DNA of 64,000 nt, from positions 5,146,001-5,210,000 of the forward strand of contig NZ_CP107880.1 in NCBI RefSeq assembly GCF_036013745.1, read 5' to 3'. Position 1 is the first letter of the stretch. Each line of letters opens with the position of its first letter. The translations under genes and the position numbers were made by a program. The notes below the pieces were generated by a model that was not told where the DNA came from, did no database searches, and saw nothing but the letters and a program-made list of their open reading frames with translations. This document shows positions 49,667 through 57,949 of the stretch, one piece after another. This DNA is from Streptomyces sp. NBC_00483. Its GTDB lineage: Bacteria > Actinomycetota > Actinomycetes > Streptomycetales > Streptomycetaceae.

Positions 49667-49739
49667 CAAGCCCTGCCGGCGATTGAGGCAAATAGAGCCC
49701 CGCCGGCGATTGAGGCGCGGGGTCCGGGGCAGAGCCCCG
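49667..49739 (+). repeat. REP-like element, partial plus full tandem copy
   Basis: A 24-bp partial copy (49667-49690, one change: CCCTGCC for CCCCGCC) is followed by a 44-bp full copy at 49696-49739 of the unit seen at 35641. They lie between the secreted-protein gene and the HhH-GPD gene. Bases 49587-49782 hold no gene. Confidence 0.88.
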
Positions 49740-49782
49740 AGACGTCCACCACGGCTCCGCCGAGGCACGCCCACCCTGCCCG

Positions 49783-50382
49783 CTACTTGGCGGCCTTCGC
49801 CGCCTTCGCGGCGGCCTTCATCTCCTGCTTGTGCGCCCGCACCTTCGTGAGGGACTCCGGGCCGGTGATGTCGGCGACCGAGCGGTACGCCTTCGGTTCG
49901 CCGTACGCGCCCGCCGCCTCGCGCCAGCCCGTGGGCCGCACGCCGAGCTGCTTGCCGAGCAGGGCCAGGAAGATCTGGGCCTTCTGCTTGCCGAAGCCGG
50001 GCAGCTCGTTGAGGCGCCGCAGCACCTCCTTGCCGGTGTCGACGCCCTCCCACACGGCGGCCGCGTCCCCCTCGTAGTGGTCGACGAGGTACTGGCACAG
50101 CTGCTGCACCCGCTTGGCCATGGAGCCGGGATAGCGGTGCACGGCCGGCTTCTCGGAGAGCAGCGCGGCGAAGGCCTCGGGGTCCTGGGCGGCGATCTCG
50201 TACGCGTCGAGGTCGTCGACGTTCAGGCGCGTGGCGATGGTGCGCGGGCCCGCGAACGCCCACTCCATGGGCACCTGCTGGTCGAGCAGCATCCCGACGA
50301 GCGCGGCGAGCGGACTGCGGCCGAGGAGTTCGTCGGCGGCGGGCTCCTGGGCGAGGTGGAGGGTGACGTCCATACGGCTCAT
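49783..50382 (-). CDS. HhH-GPD base-excision DNA repair protein
   Basis: The 199-residue protein begins MSRMDVTLHLAQEPAADELL at ATG 50382. The helix-hairpin-helix is LNELPGFGKQKAQIFLALLGKQLGVRP near residues 120-145, in an all-helical glycosylase fold (PLAALVGMLLDQQVPMEWAFAGPRTI). An Ala/Lys tail follows (KAAAKAAKAAK). Actinobacteria carry such small DNA-glycosylase-like proteins in addition to Nth and MutY. There is no Fe-S cysteine cluster. The catalytic aspartate and lesion specificity cannot be fixed from sequence. Confidence 0.87.
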   Translation of the reverse strand: MSRMDVTLHLAQEPAADELLGRSPLAALVGMLLDQQVPMEWAFAGPRTIATRLNVDDLDAYEIAAQDPEAFAALLSEKPAVHRYPGSMAKRVQQLCQYLVDHYEGDAAAVWEGVDTGKEVLRRLNELPGFGKQKAQIFLALLGKQLGVRPTGWREAAGAYGEPKAYRSVADITGPESLTKVRAHKQEMKAAAKAAKAAK

Positions 50383-50523
50383 ACGTCGATGATCGCGCCG
50401 GGCCGCCGGCGTCGCCACGTCGGGGTCGCCACGCCGGGGTGCCGCCGGCGGCGTGGCCCCGCGCGGCCACGATAGGGGGCCACCGCGTCGCATAGGCGCG
50501 CCGTCCGCGGTAACCCTGACGTC

Positions 50524-50865
50524 ATGACTTCCACGACGCCCGCCCCGTACGATCTCGTGGCCCTCGCCGACGATCATCTGGCCGCGGCCCGCAAGGCCGA
50601 GCACGGCCGCAGCGCGGAACTCCTCATCAAAGAGGACCCCCTGCTGCGGCAGAGCGTCATCGCGCTGACCGAGGGCAGCAACCTGGAGGAGCACAACGCC
50701 CCGCCCGCGGCCACCCTCCAGGTGCTGCGCGGCCGCGTCCGTCTCACCGCGGTCTCCGGCGACGTCACCCTCACGCAGGGCCAGCTGCACCCGATCCCGC
50801 AGGAACGGCACGGACTCGTCGCGCTGACGGATGCGGCGGTGCTGTTGACGGCGGTCACCGCCTGA
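50524..50865 (+). CDS. Cupin-domain protein (113 aa)
   Basis: A single double-stranded beta-helix: EGSNLEEHNAPPAATLQVLRGRVRLTAVSGDVTLTQGQLHPIPQERHGLVALTDAAVLLTAV fits a minimal cupin with motif 1 (EEHNAPP...) and motif 2 (PIPQERHG). Only two histidines are in metal-binding places, so metal binding is uncertain. It is divergent from the repair gene and upstream of the acyl-CoA synthetase. Confidence 0.82.
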   Translation: MTSTTPAPYDLVALADDHLAAARKAEHGRSAELLIKEDPLLRQSVIALTEGSNLEEHNAPPAATLQVLRGRVRLTAVSGDVTLTQGQLHPIPQERHGLVALTDAAVLLTAVTA

Positions 50866-50936
50866 CCTGATCGTGTTCCCGTCGCTACGGGATCCATCGG
50901 GCCCGCAGGTCGGGTTCTGCGCAAAGGAGTGCGGGC

Positions 50937-52838
50937 ATGCCGTCGTACGAGGAAGTCTTCCGAGCGAGCACCGAGGACCCGGAGGCCTTCTGGCTCACGG
51001 CGGCCCGCGCGATCGACTGGGACGTGCCCCCGACCCGGGCCCTGGACTCCTCGCGGGCCCCCTTCCACCGCTGGTTCCCCGACGGAGAGCTGAACGTCTG
51101 CCACAACGCGCTCGACCGTCATGTCGCGGCGGGCCGCGGTGCTCAGCCGGCACTCGTGTACGACTCCCCGGTGACGGACACCAAACGCACGTACACCTAC
51201 GAGGAGTTGACCGACCAGGTCGCCACCTTCGCGGGCGTGCTGACCGGTCTCGGAGTGACCCGCGGCGACCGGGTCGTCCTCTATATGCCGATGGTCCCGG
51301 AGGCCGTCGTCGCGATGCTCGCCTGCGCGCGGATCGGGGCGGTGCACTCGGTCGTCTTCGGCGGTTTCGCGGCGAACGAGCTGGCGGTGCGGATCGACGA
51401 CGCGGCACCGAAGGTCGTCGTGTCGGCGTCCTGCGGGATCGAGGGGGCGCGGGTCGTCCCGTACAAGCCGCTTCTCGACCAAGCCGTAGACCTGTCGCAG
51501 CACAAGCCGGACGCCTGCGTGATCCTCCAACGCCCCGAGGGGCCGGGTGAGTTGACGCCGGGCCGGGACGTGGACTGGGCGGAGGCGATGCGCGACGCGC
51601 GCCCCGCGGCCTGCGTCCCGATGGCGGCGACGGACCCCCTGTACATCCTCTACACCTCCGGAACGACCGGAAAGCCCAAGGGAGTTGTCCGCGACTGCGG
51701 CGGCTACGCGGTCGCGCTGCGCTGGTCCATGGAGGCCGTGTACGACGTGGGGCCCGGCGAGGTGATGTTCACCGCGTCCGACGTGGGCTGGGTCGTCGGC
51801 CACTCGTACATCGTGTACGCCCCGCTGCTGGCCGGCGCCACGACCGTCCTCTACGAGGGGAAGCCGGTCGGCACCCCGGACGCGGGCCAGTTCTGGCGGG
51901 TGGCGGCGGAGTACGGGGTGAAGACGCTGTTCACGGCGCCGACGGCGTTCCGGGCGATCAAGAAGGTCGACCCGGAGGGCGAGTTGACGCGTGGATACGA
52001 CCTGAGTGCGCTGAAGTATCTGTTCCTCGCCGGGGAGCGGCTCGACCCGGAGACGTACCACTGGGCGAGCGAGCTGCTCGGCATCCCGGTGATCGACCAC
52101 TGGTGGCAGACCGAGACGGGCTGGCCGATCGTCGCGAACCCGGTGGGCATCGAGGCCGCGCCGGTCAAGGCGGGCTCCCCCACGTTCCCGCTGCCGGGCT
52201 GGGACGTACGGGTCGTGGACGGGGACGGCAAACCGGTACCGCCCGGCGAGGACGGCGCCATCGTCGTACGCCTCCCGATGCCGCCCGGCTCCCTGCCCAC
52301 CCTCTGGAACGACGACGAGCGCTTCGTCTCCTCGTACCTCTCGGCGTTCGACGGCTACTACCTGACCGGCGACGGCGGGCACGTGGACGAGGACGGCTAT
52401 GTGTTCGTGATGGGGCGGACGGACGACGTCATCAACGTCGCGGGGCACCGCCTGTCCACGGGCGGGATGGAGGAGGTGCTCGCCTCCCACCCGGATGTCG
52501 CCGAATGCGCCGTGATCGGTGTCGCGGACTCGCTCAAGGGCCAAGTGCCGCGCGGACTGGTCGTGTTGAAGGCGGGCGTCGCGTCGGACCCCGCGGTGGT
52601 CGAGGCGGAACTCGTCCAGCTCGTACGGGACCGGATCGGCGCCGTCGCGTCCCTGAAGGAGGTCGCCGTGGTGGCGGCCCTGCCCAAGACCCGCTCCGGG
52701 AAGATCCTGCGCAGGACGATGCGCGGAATCGCCGACGGCCTGGACGAGCCAGTGCCGTCGACGGTCGATGATGTATCGGTCCTGGACGCGCTGCGGCCGG
52801 TCCTCACGCGGGGGTCAGCGGGTGGCGCCCAGCAGTGA
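50937..52838 (+). CDS. Propionyl/acetyl-CoA synthetase family protein (PrpE-like)
   Basis: The 633-residue ANL enzyme activates a short-chain acid. The N-terminal ACS domain begins MPSYEEVFRASTEDPEAFWL; the AMP-binding P-loop is LYTSGTTGKPKGVVRD; later motifs are WWQTETGWPI, YLTGDGGHVDEDGYVFVMGRTDDVINVAGHRLSTGGMEE, and the C-terminal lysine context KTRSGKILRRTMR. Length and the GHRLSTGGMEE form fit PrpE better than Acs. ATG 50937 follows AAAGGAG. Its 3' end overlaps the convergent sensor-domain gene by 24 bp. Confidence 0.9.
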   Translation: MPSYEEVFRASTEDPEAFWLTAARAIDWDVPPTRALDSSRAPFHRWFPDGELNVCHNALDRHVAAGRGAQPALVYDSPVTDTKRTYTYEELTDQVATFAGVLTGLGVTRGDRVVLYMPMVPEAVVAMLACARIGAVHSVVFGGFAANELAVRIDDAAPKVVVSASCGIEGARVVPYKPLLDQAVDLSQHKPDACVILQRPEGPGELTPGRDVDWAEAMRDARPAACVPMAATDPLYILYTSGTTGKPKGVVRDCGGYAVALRWSMEAVYDVGPGEVMFTASDVGWVVGHSYIVYAPLLAGATTVLYEGKPVGTPDAGQFWRVAAEYGVKTLFTAPTAFRAIKKVDPEGELTRGYDLSALKYLFLAGERLDPETYHWASELLGIPVIDHWWQTETGWPIVANPVGIEAAPVKAGSPTFPLPGWDVRVVDGDGKPVPPGEDGAIVVRLPMPPGSLPTLWNDDERFVSSYLSAFDGYYLTGDGGHVDEDGYVFVMGRTDDVINVAGHRLSTGGMEEVLASHPDVAECAVIGVADSLKGQVPRGLVVLKAGVASDPAVVEAELVQLVRDRIGAVASLKEVAVVAALPKTRSGKILRRTMRGIADGLDEPVPSTVDDVSVLDALRPVLTRGSAGGAQQ

Positions 52839-53516
52839 GCGGATCGCGACGCGGTCGAGGTTCGTCAGGCCGCGCACCAGCTGCGGCGTCAGGAACACAA
52901 GCACGAACCCGATGGCCGAGACCGCGGCGATCTGCGCGGGCGACTCCACGTAGTACGCGTGGTGCGCGCCGGCGTCGGTCGTGAAGTCGTAGAGCCGGTA
53001 GCCGGGCCAGTCCAGGTAGCGGTGGAAGACCCAGGAGTAGGTGGGGAAGAGGGCGACGACCCACCCGGTGACCAGGAACGTCACGGACAGGGCGAAGGTC
53101 AGCACCCGCCACGGGAACATCACCGTGTGGAAGAGCAGCGCCTTCCACCCCGCGGCGTCGGTGACCCGGCCGCGCAGTCCGGGACCGGCAGGCGCGGGCG
53201 CCGCCACGTCCAGACCGAGCAGGGAGCGCGCCCGGCCCCGCTCCGCCGCGCCGAGACCGCGCGCGCCGCCCAGCGCCGCCGCGAGCACCGGCAGCCCGAT
53301 CCACACGACGAGCGTGCTCACACCCAGGGCGAACATCGTCACGGCGAAGACGAACCCGGCGATCGCGACGGGGAGCGACGTGAGCGTGTGGCCGATCTCG
53401 CGGTAGGTGGCACCGGCGAACGGAGCGCGCCAGAACCCGGGCCGCGTGTGCAAGTGGCCCGAGGCCCGGGGTGTGGTCGAGGTGGTGCTCGCGTACGGCA
53501 GCGTGGTCGAGGTCAT
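52815..53516 (-). CDS. Membrane 'sensor' domain protein without kinase
   Basis: The 233-residue protein has four TM helices (about 40-60, 60-85, 130-155 and 190-210). The motif set FWRAPFAGATYREIGHTLTSLPVAIAGFVFAV and WVVALFPTYSWVFHRYLDWPGYRLYDF is the putative-sensor domain normally fused in front of NarL-type histidine kinases in actinobacteria. Here it is free-standing, ending in LTNLDRVAIRSLLG. A two-component pair lies 1 kb downstream on the other side of a protease gene. Functional linkage is possible but unproven. Confidence 0.82.
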   Translation of the reverse strand: MTSTTLPYASTTSTTPRASGHLHTRPGFWRAPFAGATYREIGHTLTSLPVAIAGFVFAVTMFALGVSTLVVWIGLPVLAAALGGARGLGAAERGRARSLLGLDVAAPAPAGPGLRGRVTDAAGWKALLFHTVMFPWRVLTFALSVTFLVTGWVVALFPTYSWVFHRYLDWPGYRLYDFTTDAGAHHAYYVESPAQIAAVSAIGFVLVFLTPQLVRGLTNLDRVAIRSLLGATR

Positions 53517-53616
53517 GCCACCAGCCTCGCGAATCGGCGGCGCGGGGAACATGGGGCTGCGGGGTGTCTTGGAGGTGGGGTTTTCCCCAGGACGCCGGCC
53601 GGGGGCGCCCCCGGGA

Positions 53617-54384
53617 TCACTTCCCGGTGGTCCGCTCGATCCAGTCCCGGTGGGCGGTCAGGTCGGTGTAGATGCCAGGCCCTGTGGCGCACTTCGGGTC
53701 GGCGTCGCCGTCGCGGCTGGTCGCGCCGATCAGTTCCCAGCGCCCTGGACGGCCCTTGATCTGCGGGCCGCCGGAGTCGAGGATGCACGCCTGCGCGTTC
53801 TTGGTGGGACTGTCGGTGCACAGCTCGTTGGCCGCGTCGTAGTTCTCGCTGCACCGTTCGTCGGCGACGAGCTCGGTGTCCAACTCCTGCAAGGTGACCG
53901 GCGGGTGCGGGCACTCGCTGCCGTCCTCGCAGGTCATCCCCCAGCCGAGGATCCGGGTGTCGGTACCTGCCGGACCGGCGTCGGCGGCCACCTCGACGGG
54001 CTTCGCGTCCACGGGGTGGTCCAGCTTCATGACGGCCACGTCGTCGCGGAACGGCTCGTAGGAGAAGCCCGGGTGCGCGACGACCTTGGTGACCTTCGCC
54101 GCGGCCCCCTTCGTGCGGTCGTGATCGCCGACCCGGACGGAGAGCTGCTCCGGCTCGACGTTCACCGTGCAGTGCCCGGCGGTCACGATCCAGTCCCGCT
54201 TGATCAGGGAGCCGCCGCAGTAGTGCTTGCCGTCCTTCTGCACGCTCACCATGAACGGGTACGGGGAGGTGGCGTCGTGTCCCCCGATGATCGCCGATGC
54301 CGACGGTGCCACCGACATGGAGAGCGCGATCGCCCCCACCGCTGCCGCGCCCGCGCACAGTGCCGCCCTGCCGCGCTTGATCAT
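53617..54384 (-). CDS. Secreted trypsin-like serine protease (S1A) with atypical oxyanion residue
   Basis: The 255-residue protein has a signal peptide at 1-31 (ALCAGAAAVGAIALSMSVAPSASA) and then IIGGHDATSPYPFMVSV, the activation-type N-terminus. The triad is His in IVTAGHC, Asp in FRDDVAVMKL and Ser in ILDSGGP. In S1 enzymes the serine motif is GDSGGP; here Leu replaces the first Gly (position 193 in chymotrypsin numbering), which normally provides an oxyanion-hole NH. Six or more cysteines fit disulfides. It may be a weak or specialised protease or an inactive binder. Confidence 0.87.
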   Translation of the reverse strand: MIKRGRAALCAGAAAVGAIALSMSVAPSASAIIGGHDATSPYPFMVSVQKDGKHYCGGSLIKRDWIVTAGHCTVNVEPEQLSVRVGDHDRTKGAAAKVTKVVAHPGFSYEPFRDDVAVMKLDHPVDAKPVEVAADAGPAGTDTRILGWGMTCEDGSECPHPPVTLQELDTELVADERCSENYDAANELCTDSPTKNAQACILDSGGPQIKGRPGRWELIGATSRDGDADPKCATGPGIYTDLTAHRDWIERTTGK

Positions 54385-54595
54385 CTGTCCTCCTGCGTCT
54401 CGTCCGGACCTGACGCCGTCGATGCTGTCGCGGTCGGCACCCGTGCCACATCGCCCTGACCTCCTGGACGGAGTTGCCCGAAAGTCTTACGGCGCGACGG
54501 CCGGATCATGCTGCGGGACCACCGCGAGGGGACGGCCGGCGGCGGCTACCGTGAGCGGGCGATGGCTCCCGTACGCGGATGAGGTGGTGGCGTGA

Positions 54596-55246
54596 GTGAC
54601 CGTCAAGGTCGTCCTGCTCGATGACGAGGAACTGGTGCGCCGGGGCATCCGGATGATCCTGAACGCCCAGCCGGACATCGAGGTGGTCGCCGAGGGCGGC
54701 GACGGCTCGGTGGCCCTGGCCCTGGTGGCCGAGCACCGCCCGGACGTGGTGCTCACCGACATTCAGATGCCGCGCGTCGACGGCCTGGAGGTCGCCCGGC
54801 GGCTCGCCGCGCTGCCCGCCCCGCCCGCCGTCGCGGTGCTCACCACCTTCGACGTCGACGAATACGTGCACGCCGCACTCCAGCACGGCGCGACGGGCTT
54901 CCTGCTCAAGGACACCTCTCCACGCGAACTGGCCGACGCCGTACGGGTTCTCGCGCACGGCGACGCGATGCTCTCGCCGAGCATCACCACCAAGCTGCTG
55001 GCCGCCTTCGCCACGGGCTCGGCGGCCCCGCGGGCGCAAGCGCGGTCACGGCTGGCCGAGTTGACCGCCCGTGAGCGCGAGGTCGCCGTGGCGGTGGCCC
55101 GGGGCCGCAGCAACGCCGAGATCGCCGCCGACCTGTCCGTGAGCCGGTCCACGGTCAAGGTCCACCTCAGCCGGATCATGGCCAAGCTCGGCGCCGCCAA
55201 CCGCACCCAGGTCGCGCTCGTCACCCACGACGCCGGGCTCAGCTGA
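54596..55246 (+). CDS. NarL/FixJ-family response regulator
   Basis: The 216-residue protein starts at GTG 54596 (VTVKVVLLDDEELVRRGIRMIL). The receiver domain has the phosphoacceptor Asp in DVVLTDIQMPRVDGLEV and Lys in FLLKDTSPRELADAV. The LuxR-type HTH is at 150-210 (LTAREREVAVAVARGRSNAEIAADLSVSRSTVKVHLSRIMAKLGA). It overlaps the 3' end of the histidine kinase on the opposite strand by 8 bp. This is an unusual tail-to-tail layout for a cognate pair. Confidence 0.92.
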   Translation: MTVKVVLLDDEELVRRGIRMILNAQPDIEVVAEGGDGSVALALVAEHRPDVVLTDIQMPRVDGLEVARRLAALPAPPAVAVLTTFDVDEYVHAALQHGATGFLLKDTSPRELADAVRVLAHGDAMLSPSITTKLLAAFATGSAAPRAQARSRLAELTAREREVAVAVARGRSNAEIAADLSVSRSTVKVHLSRIMAKLGAANRTQVALVTHDAGLS

Positions 55247-56558
55247 TCCCTAGGTCCTGTGTGGGCAGCGCCGCGTCGATCCGGAAGCCGCCGTCGCCGG
55301 TGGGCCCGGACTCGAAGGTGCCGCCGGCCAGGCGGACCCGCTCCGTCAGACCGATCAGCCCGTGTCCGCCGCTGGGCAGCAGGGGGTCCCCGTCGGCGGT
55401 CGGCCCGGCGGGCCCGTCGGCCGGACCGTTGACGACCCGTACGCGCACGGTCCTCGGGTCGAACGTGAGGTGAACCCGCGTCGTGGCGCCGGGAGCGTGC
55501 TTGTGCACGTTGGTCAGGGCCTCCTGCACGACGCGGTGCGCGGCCCGCTCGACCGGCTCCGCCAGCGGCTGAGGAGCGCCCTCGACGTGCACGGTGACGG
55601 GCAGCCCCGCGGCCCGGGAGCCGTCGGCCGGCTCGGTGATCCTGTCGACGGCCGCGCCCGGGACGGGGCGTTGCCCGGCAGGGTCGTGCGCAGGGTTCGC
55701 GGCCCCGGTGTCCGCCCGGTCGGCCGGACCGTTCCTCAGCACCCCCAACATCTCGCGGAGTTCGGTGAGCGCGCGCCGACCCGCCGTCTGGATGATCTGC
55801 GCGGTCTCGCCCGTCACCTCCGGATCGTGGGTGACGGCGCTGAGCGCGTTGGCGTGCACGACGATCAGGCTCACCTGGTGGGAGACCACGTCGTGCATCT
55901 CACCGGCGATGCGCCGCCGCTCCTGCTCCCGCGCGGCCTCGGCGACGAGCCGCTGCTCCCGCTCGGCCCGCTCCGCCCGTTCGACGAGACCGGCGACGAC
56001 GGCCCGCCGCTGACCCACGTAGAGCCCCAGCAGCAGCGGCACCAGGCAGGAGAAGACGAAGTTGACCGAGAACCAGAGCGCCACCGTCCGCACGCTGGAC
56101 CAGCCCGCCGCTTCCCAGGGCGCGACAACCACGAGGCCGAGGACGGCCGAGGCCCAGACGGCCCGGCGGCTGTGCGGGCCGCGATAGGCGCCTACCGCGT
56201 AGTAGGCGACGGGCGTCGCGTAGGCGGAGACCTGGAGGACCTTGGCGAGCAGGGCGACCGCGAGCACCAGTTCGGGGGCCCGGCGCCGTACGAGCAGGGG
56301 CAGCGCGCTCGCGGCGGCGATCAGCAGATTCGCCCAGGGAGCGGCCGGACCCATGTAGGGGTTCTGGTAGCTGTTCAGCACCGCGAGCCCCAGCGCGACG
56401 ACCGTCAGCACCACGTCCGAGGCGCGCGCGGGCAGACGGGGCGGGCGGGGAACGGGCGGCGCCGCGAGGCCCGGCCCCGCGTCCCCGTCGCCGGAGGGCA
56501 GGAGAGCCCAGCTGCGCAGCGTGTTTCCGAGCGTGCGGGTGCGACTGGCGGTACTCAC
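55239..56558 (-). CDS. NarL-type sensor histidine kinase (HisKA_3)
   Basis: The 439-residue protein has an N-terminal membrane region with about five helices (60-190: ASDVVLTVVALGLAVLNSYQ to FVFSCLVPLLLGLYVG). The HisKA_3 box is RRIAGEMHDVVSHQVSLIVVHANAL near residue 225. The HATPase domain has RVVQEALTNVHKHAPGA and GGHGLIGLTERVRLAGGTFESG. It is probably the partner of the NarL-type regulator encoded convergently. GTG 56558 starts the frame. The terminator for the tRNA-Ser region follows its upstream side. Confidence 0.92.
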   Translation of the reverse strand: MSTASRTRTLGNTLRSWALLPSGDGDAGPGLAAPPVPRPPRLPARASDVVLTVVALGLAVLNSYQNPYMGPAAPWANLLIAAASALPLLVRRRAPELVLAVALLAKVLQVSAYATPVAYYAVGAYRGPHSRRAVWASAVLGLVVVAPWEAAGWSSVRTVALWFSVNFVFSCLVPLLLGLYVGQRRAVVAGLVERAERAEREQRLVAEAAREQERRRIAGEMHDVVSHQVSLIVVHANALSAVTHDPEVTGETAQIIQTAGRRALTELREMLGVLRNGPADRADTGAANPAHDPAGQRPVPGAAVDRITEPADGSRAAGLPVTVHVEGAPQPLAEPVERAAHRVVQEALTNVHKHAPGATTRVHLTFDPRTVRVRVVNGPADGPAGPTADGDPLLPSGGHGLIGLTERVRLAGGTFESGPTGDGGFRIDAALPTQDLGIS

Positions 56559-56589
56559 CCGCCGAGGATAGAAGGCGCCGCGAAACGAC

Positions 56590-56623
56590 GAAGGGCCCCA
56601 CCGCCGAAACGGTGGGGCCCTTC
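56590..56623 (-). terminator. Original terminator of tRNA-Ser(GGA)
   Basis: GAAGGGCCCCACCG (56590-56603) and CGGTGGGGCCCTTC (56610-56623) form a perfect 14-bp stem, 22 bp beyond the 3' end of the truncated tRNA on the minus strand. Confidence 0.88.
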
Positions 56624-56644
56624 ATCTGCCCTGATGGGCGGGTG

Positions 56645-56698
56645 CGGAGGATACGAGATTCGAACTCGTGAGGGGTTGCCCCCAACACGCTTTCCAAC
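56645..56698 (-). repeat. tRNA-Ser(GGA) 3' fragment, attachment site of AICE-2
   Basis: On the minus strand TTGGAAAGCGTGTTGGGGGC runs on into the T-arm ACGAGTTCGAATCTCGT and acceptor half ATCCTCC with discriminator G. The 5' half of the tRNA is missing; upstream bases (CGCCATACGCACAG) do not fold with it. The intact tRNA and the other att copy should lie at the far end of the element, outside the window. Confidence 0.85.
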
Positions 56699-56921
56699 TG
56701 TGCGTATGGCGGTCCGGGGGCGTCCGTAGCCGTTCACGCGACTGGTCAGACAGGGGGTGCGTACGGCTGTGGACAACGACGGTCGAAGGTGAACTGGACA
56801 ATGACCAGGACAACGGGACGCCCTCTGAGGAGGGGTTTTGACTCGGACCTACAGCACAGCGTTCACGGGGCACCGTGGGAGTCTTGGCAGTGAGCTACGG
56901 AGCGATGTGAGAGGAGCCGAA

Positions 56922-57368
56922 GTGTCGGAGGCCAGTCCGCGCGGAACCTATCTGGTCATCTCGGAGGCGCTGCGGAAGGGGATCGAGGAGGGGGAGACCG
57001 CCGACACGTTGCCGTCGGAGGCCGATCTCATGCGCTCGCACGGCGTCTCCCGAAACACCATCCGTCGCGCTCTGAAGGTTCTTGAGGGGGAAGGTGTCCT
57101 GGAGTCTGCGCCAGGAGTCGGGTGGCGTGTGGCCCGGGGCGGTGACCGCAGAACCCTTGTAGAGCAGATGACGGATGTGATCACGGAAGACTCGCTAGCT
57201 GTCGGCGACTCGTACCCGTCGGAGGCGAAGCTCTGTGAGCGCTTCGGTTTCTCCCGCACGGCCGTGCGTCGTGCGCTTGCCCAGATGGAGGGAACCGGCT
57301 TGCTCGCCACTGTTCATGGCAAGGGGCGCACAGTGCGCGCTCTCCCGTCACCCGCTGCTCGGTCGTAA
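56922..57368 (+). CDS. Tandem double-GntR winged-helix regulator
   Basis: The 148-residue protein starts at GTG 56922 (GAGAGGAG upstream; VSEASPRGTYLVISEALRKG). Two complete GntR-type winged helices lie in tandem with no effector domain: residues 5-68 (LPSEADLMRSHGVSRNTIRRALKVLEGEGVLESA) and 75-143 (YPSEAKLCERFGFSRTAVRRALAQMEGTGLLATVHGKGRTV). This is an uncommon layout that could bind a double operator as one chain. Bases 56699-56921 hold only its upstream region. It is probably the KorSA-type switch of this element. Confidence 0.85.
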   Translation: MSEASPRGTYLVISEALRKGIEEGETADTLPSEADLMRSHGVSRNTIRRALKVLEGEGVLESAPGVGWRVARGGDRRTLVEQMTDVITEDSLAVGDSYPSEAKLCERFGFSRTAVRRALAQMEGTGLLATVHGKGRTVRALPSPAARS

Positions 57369-57379
57369 CCTTGGCAGCC

Positions 57380-57949
57380 ATGGGACTGACTGAGTGGGCG
57401 TACTCGCTCTCCGAATCACTGCTCTCCGATCCGCTTCCGCGTCGGTGGGAGCACTCTCTTGGGGTCGCCAAGCGCGCCCGCTCGTTGCGCCCGATCCTGG
57501 GTGATGACGCGGAGCTGCTGGAAGCGGCCGCAGTGCTGCACGACATCGGGTACTCGCCGGCCATCGCTACTACCGGCTTCCACCCGCTCGATGGCGCGCG
57601 ATTTCTGCGAGCCCAGGAAGGTGCGGACGAACGGGTCGTTCGCCTCGTGGCCCATCACTCCTGTGCGCTGCTGGAAGCCAAGGAGCGCGGGCTAGAGGCG
57701 GAGCTTGGGAGTGAGTTCGACCTGGAGCGCGCGGACCTGGTTGACGCCTTGCTCTACTGCGACATGACGACGACGCCCGACGGGACGCAGACGACGCCGG
57801 CCGAACGGCTGGATGAAATCGTGCAGCGATACGGGCCAGACACGATCGTCGGTCGGTTCATCCAGCGCGCCGCCCCCGAGATCCATGCGGCTTCGGGACG
57901 CATCGAGGGCCGGTTGGCGAAAGTCTCCGGCAGCGATCAACCGATGTAG
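57380..57949 (+). CDS. HD-domain phosphohydrolase-like protein
   Basis: The protein has about 189 residues from ATG 57380 (TTG 57371 also possible). HD-superfamily metal residues are His in RRWEHSLGVAKRARSL, HD in AAAVLHDIGYSPAI, a further His in VAHHSCALLEAKERG and Asp in LLYCDMTTTPDG. Such proteins cleave phosphate esters of nucleotides. It is cargo between the GntR regulator and convergent Nudix gene (overlap 13 bp) in the mobile element; a nucleotide-directed immunity or stress role is possible. Confidence 0.82.
   Translation: MGLTEWAYSLSESLLSDPLPRRWEHSLGVAKRARSLRPILGDDAELLEAAAVLHDIGYSPAIATTGFHPLDGARFLRAQEGADERVVRLVAHHSCALLEAKERGLEAELGSEFDLERADLVDALLYCDMTTTPDGTQTTPAERLDEIVQRYGPDTIVGRFIQRAAPEIHAASGRIEGRLAKVSGSDQPM

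Noticed and set aside
56645..56720. Functional tRNA-Ser(GGA) on the minus strand
   Set aside because: The 5' acceptor and D-arm are missing and the upstream bases do not complement, so it is an att fragment.
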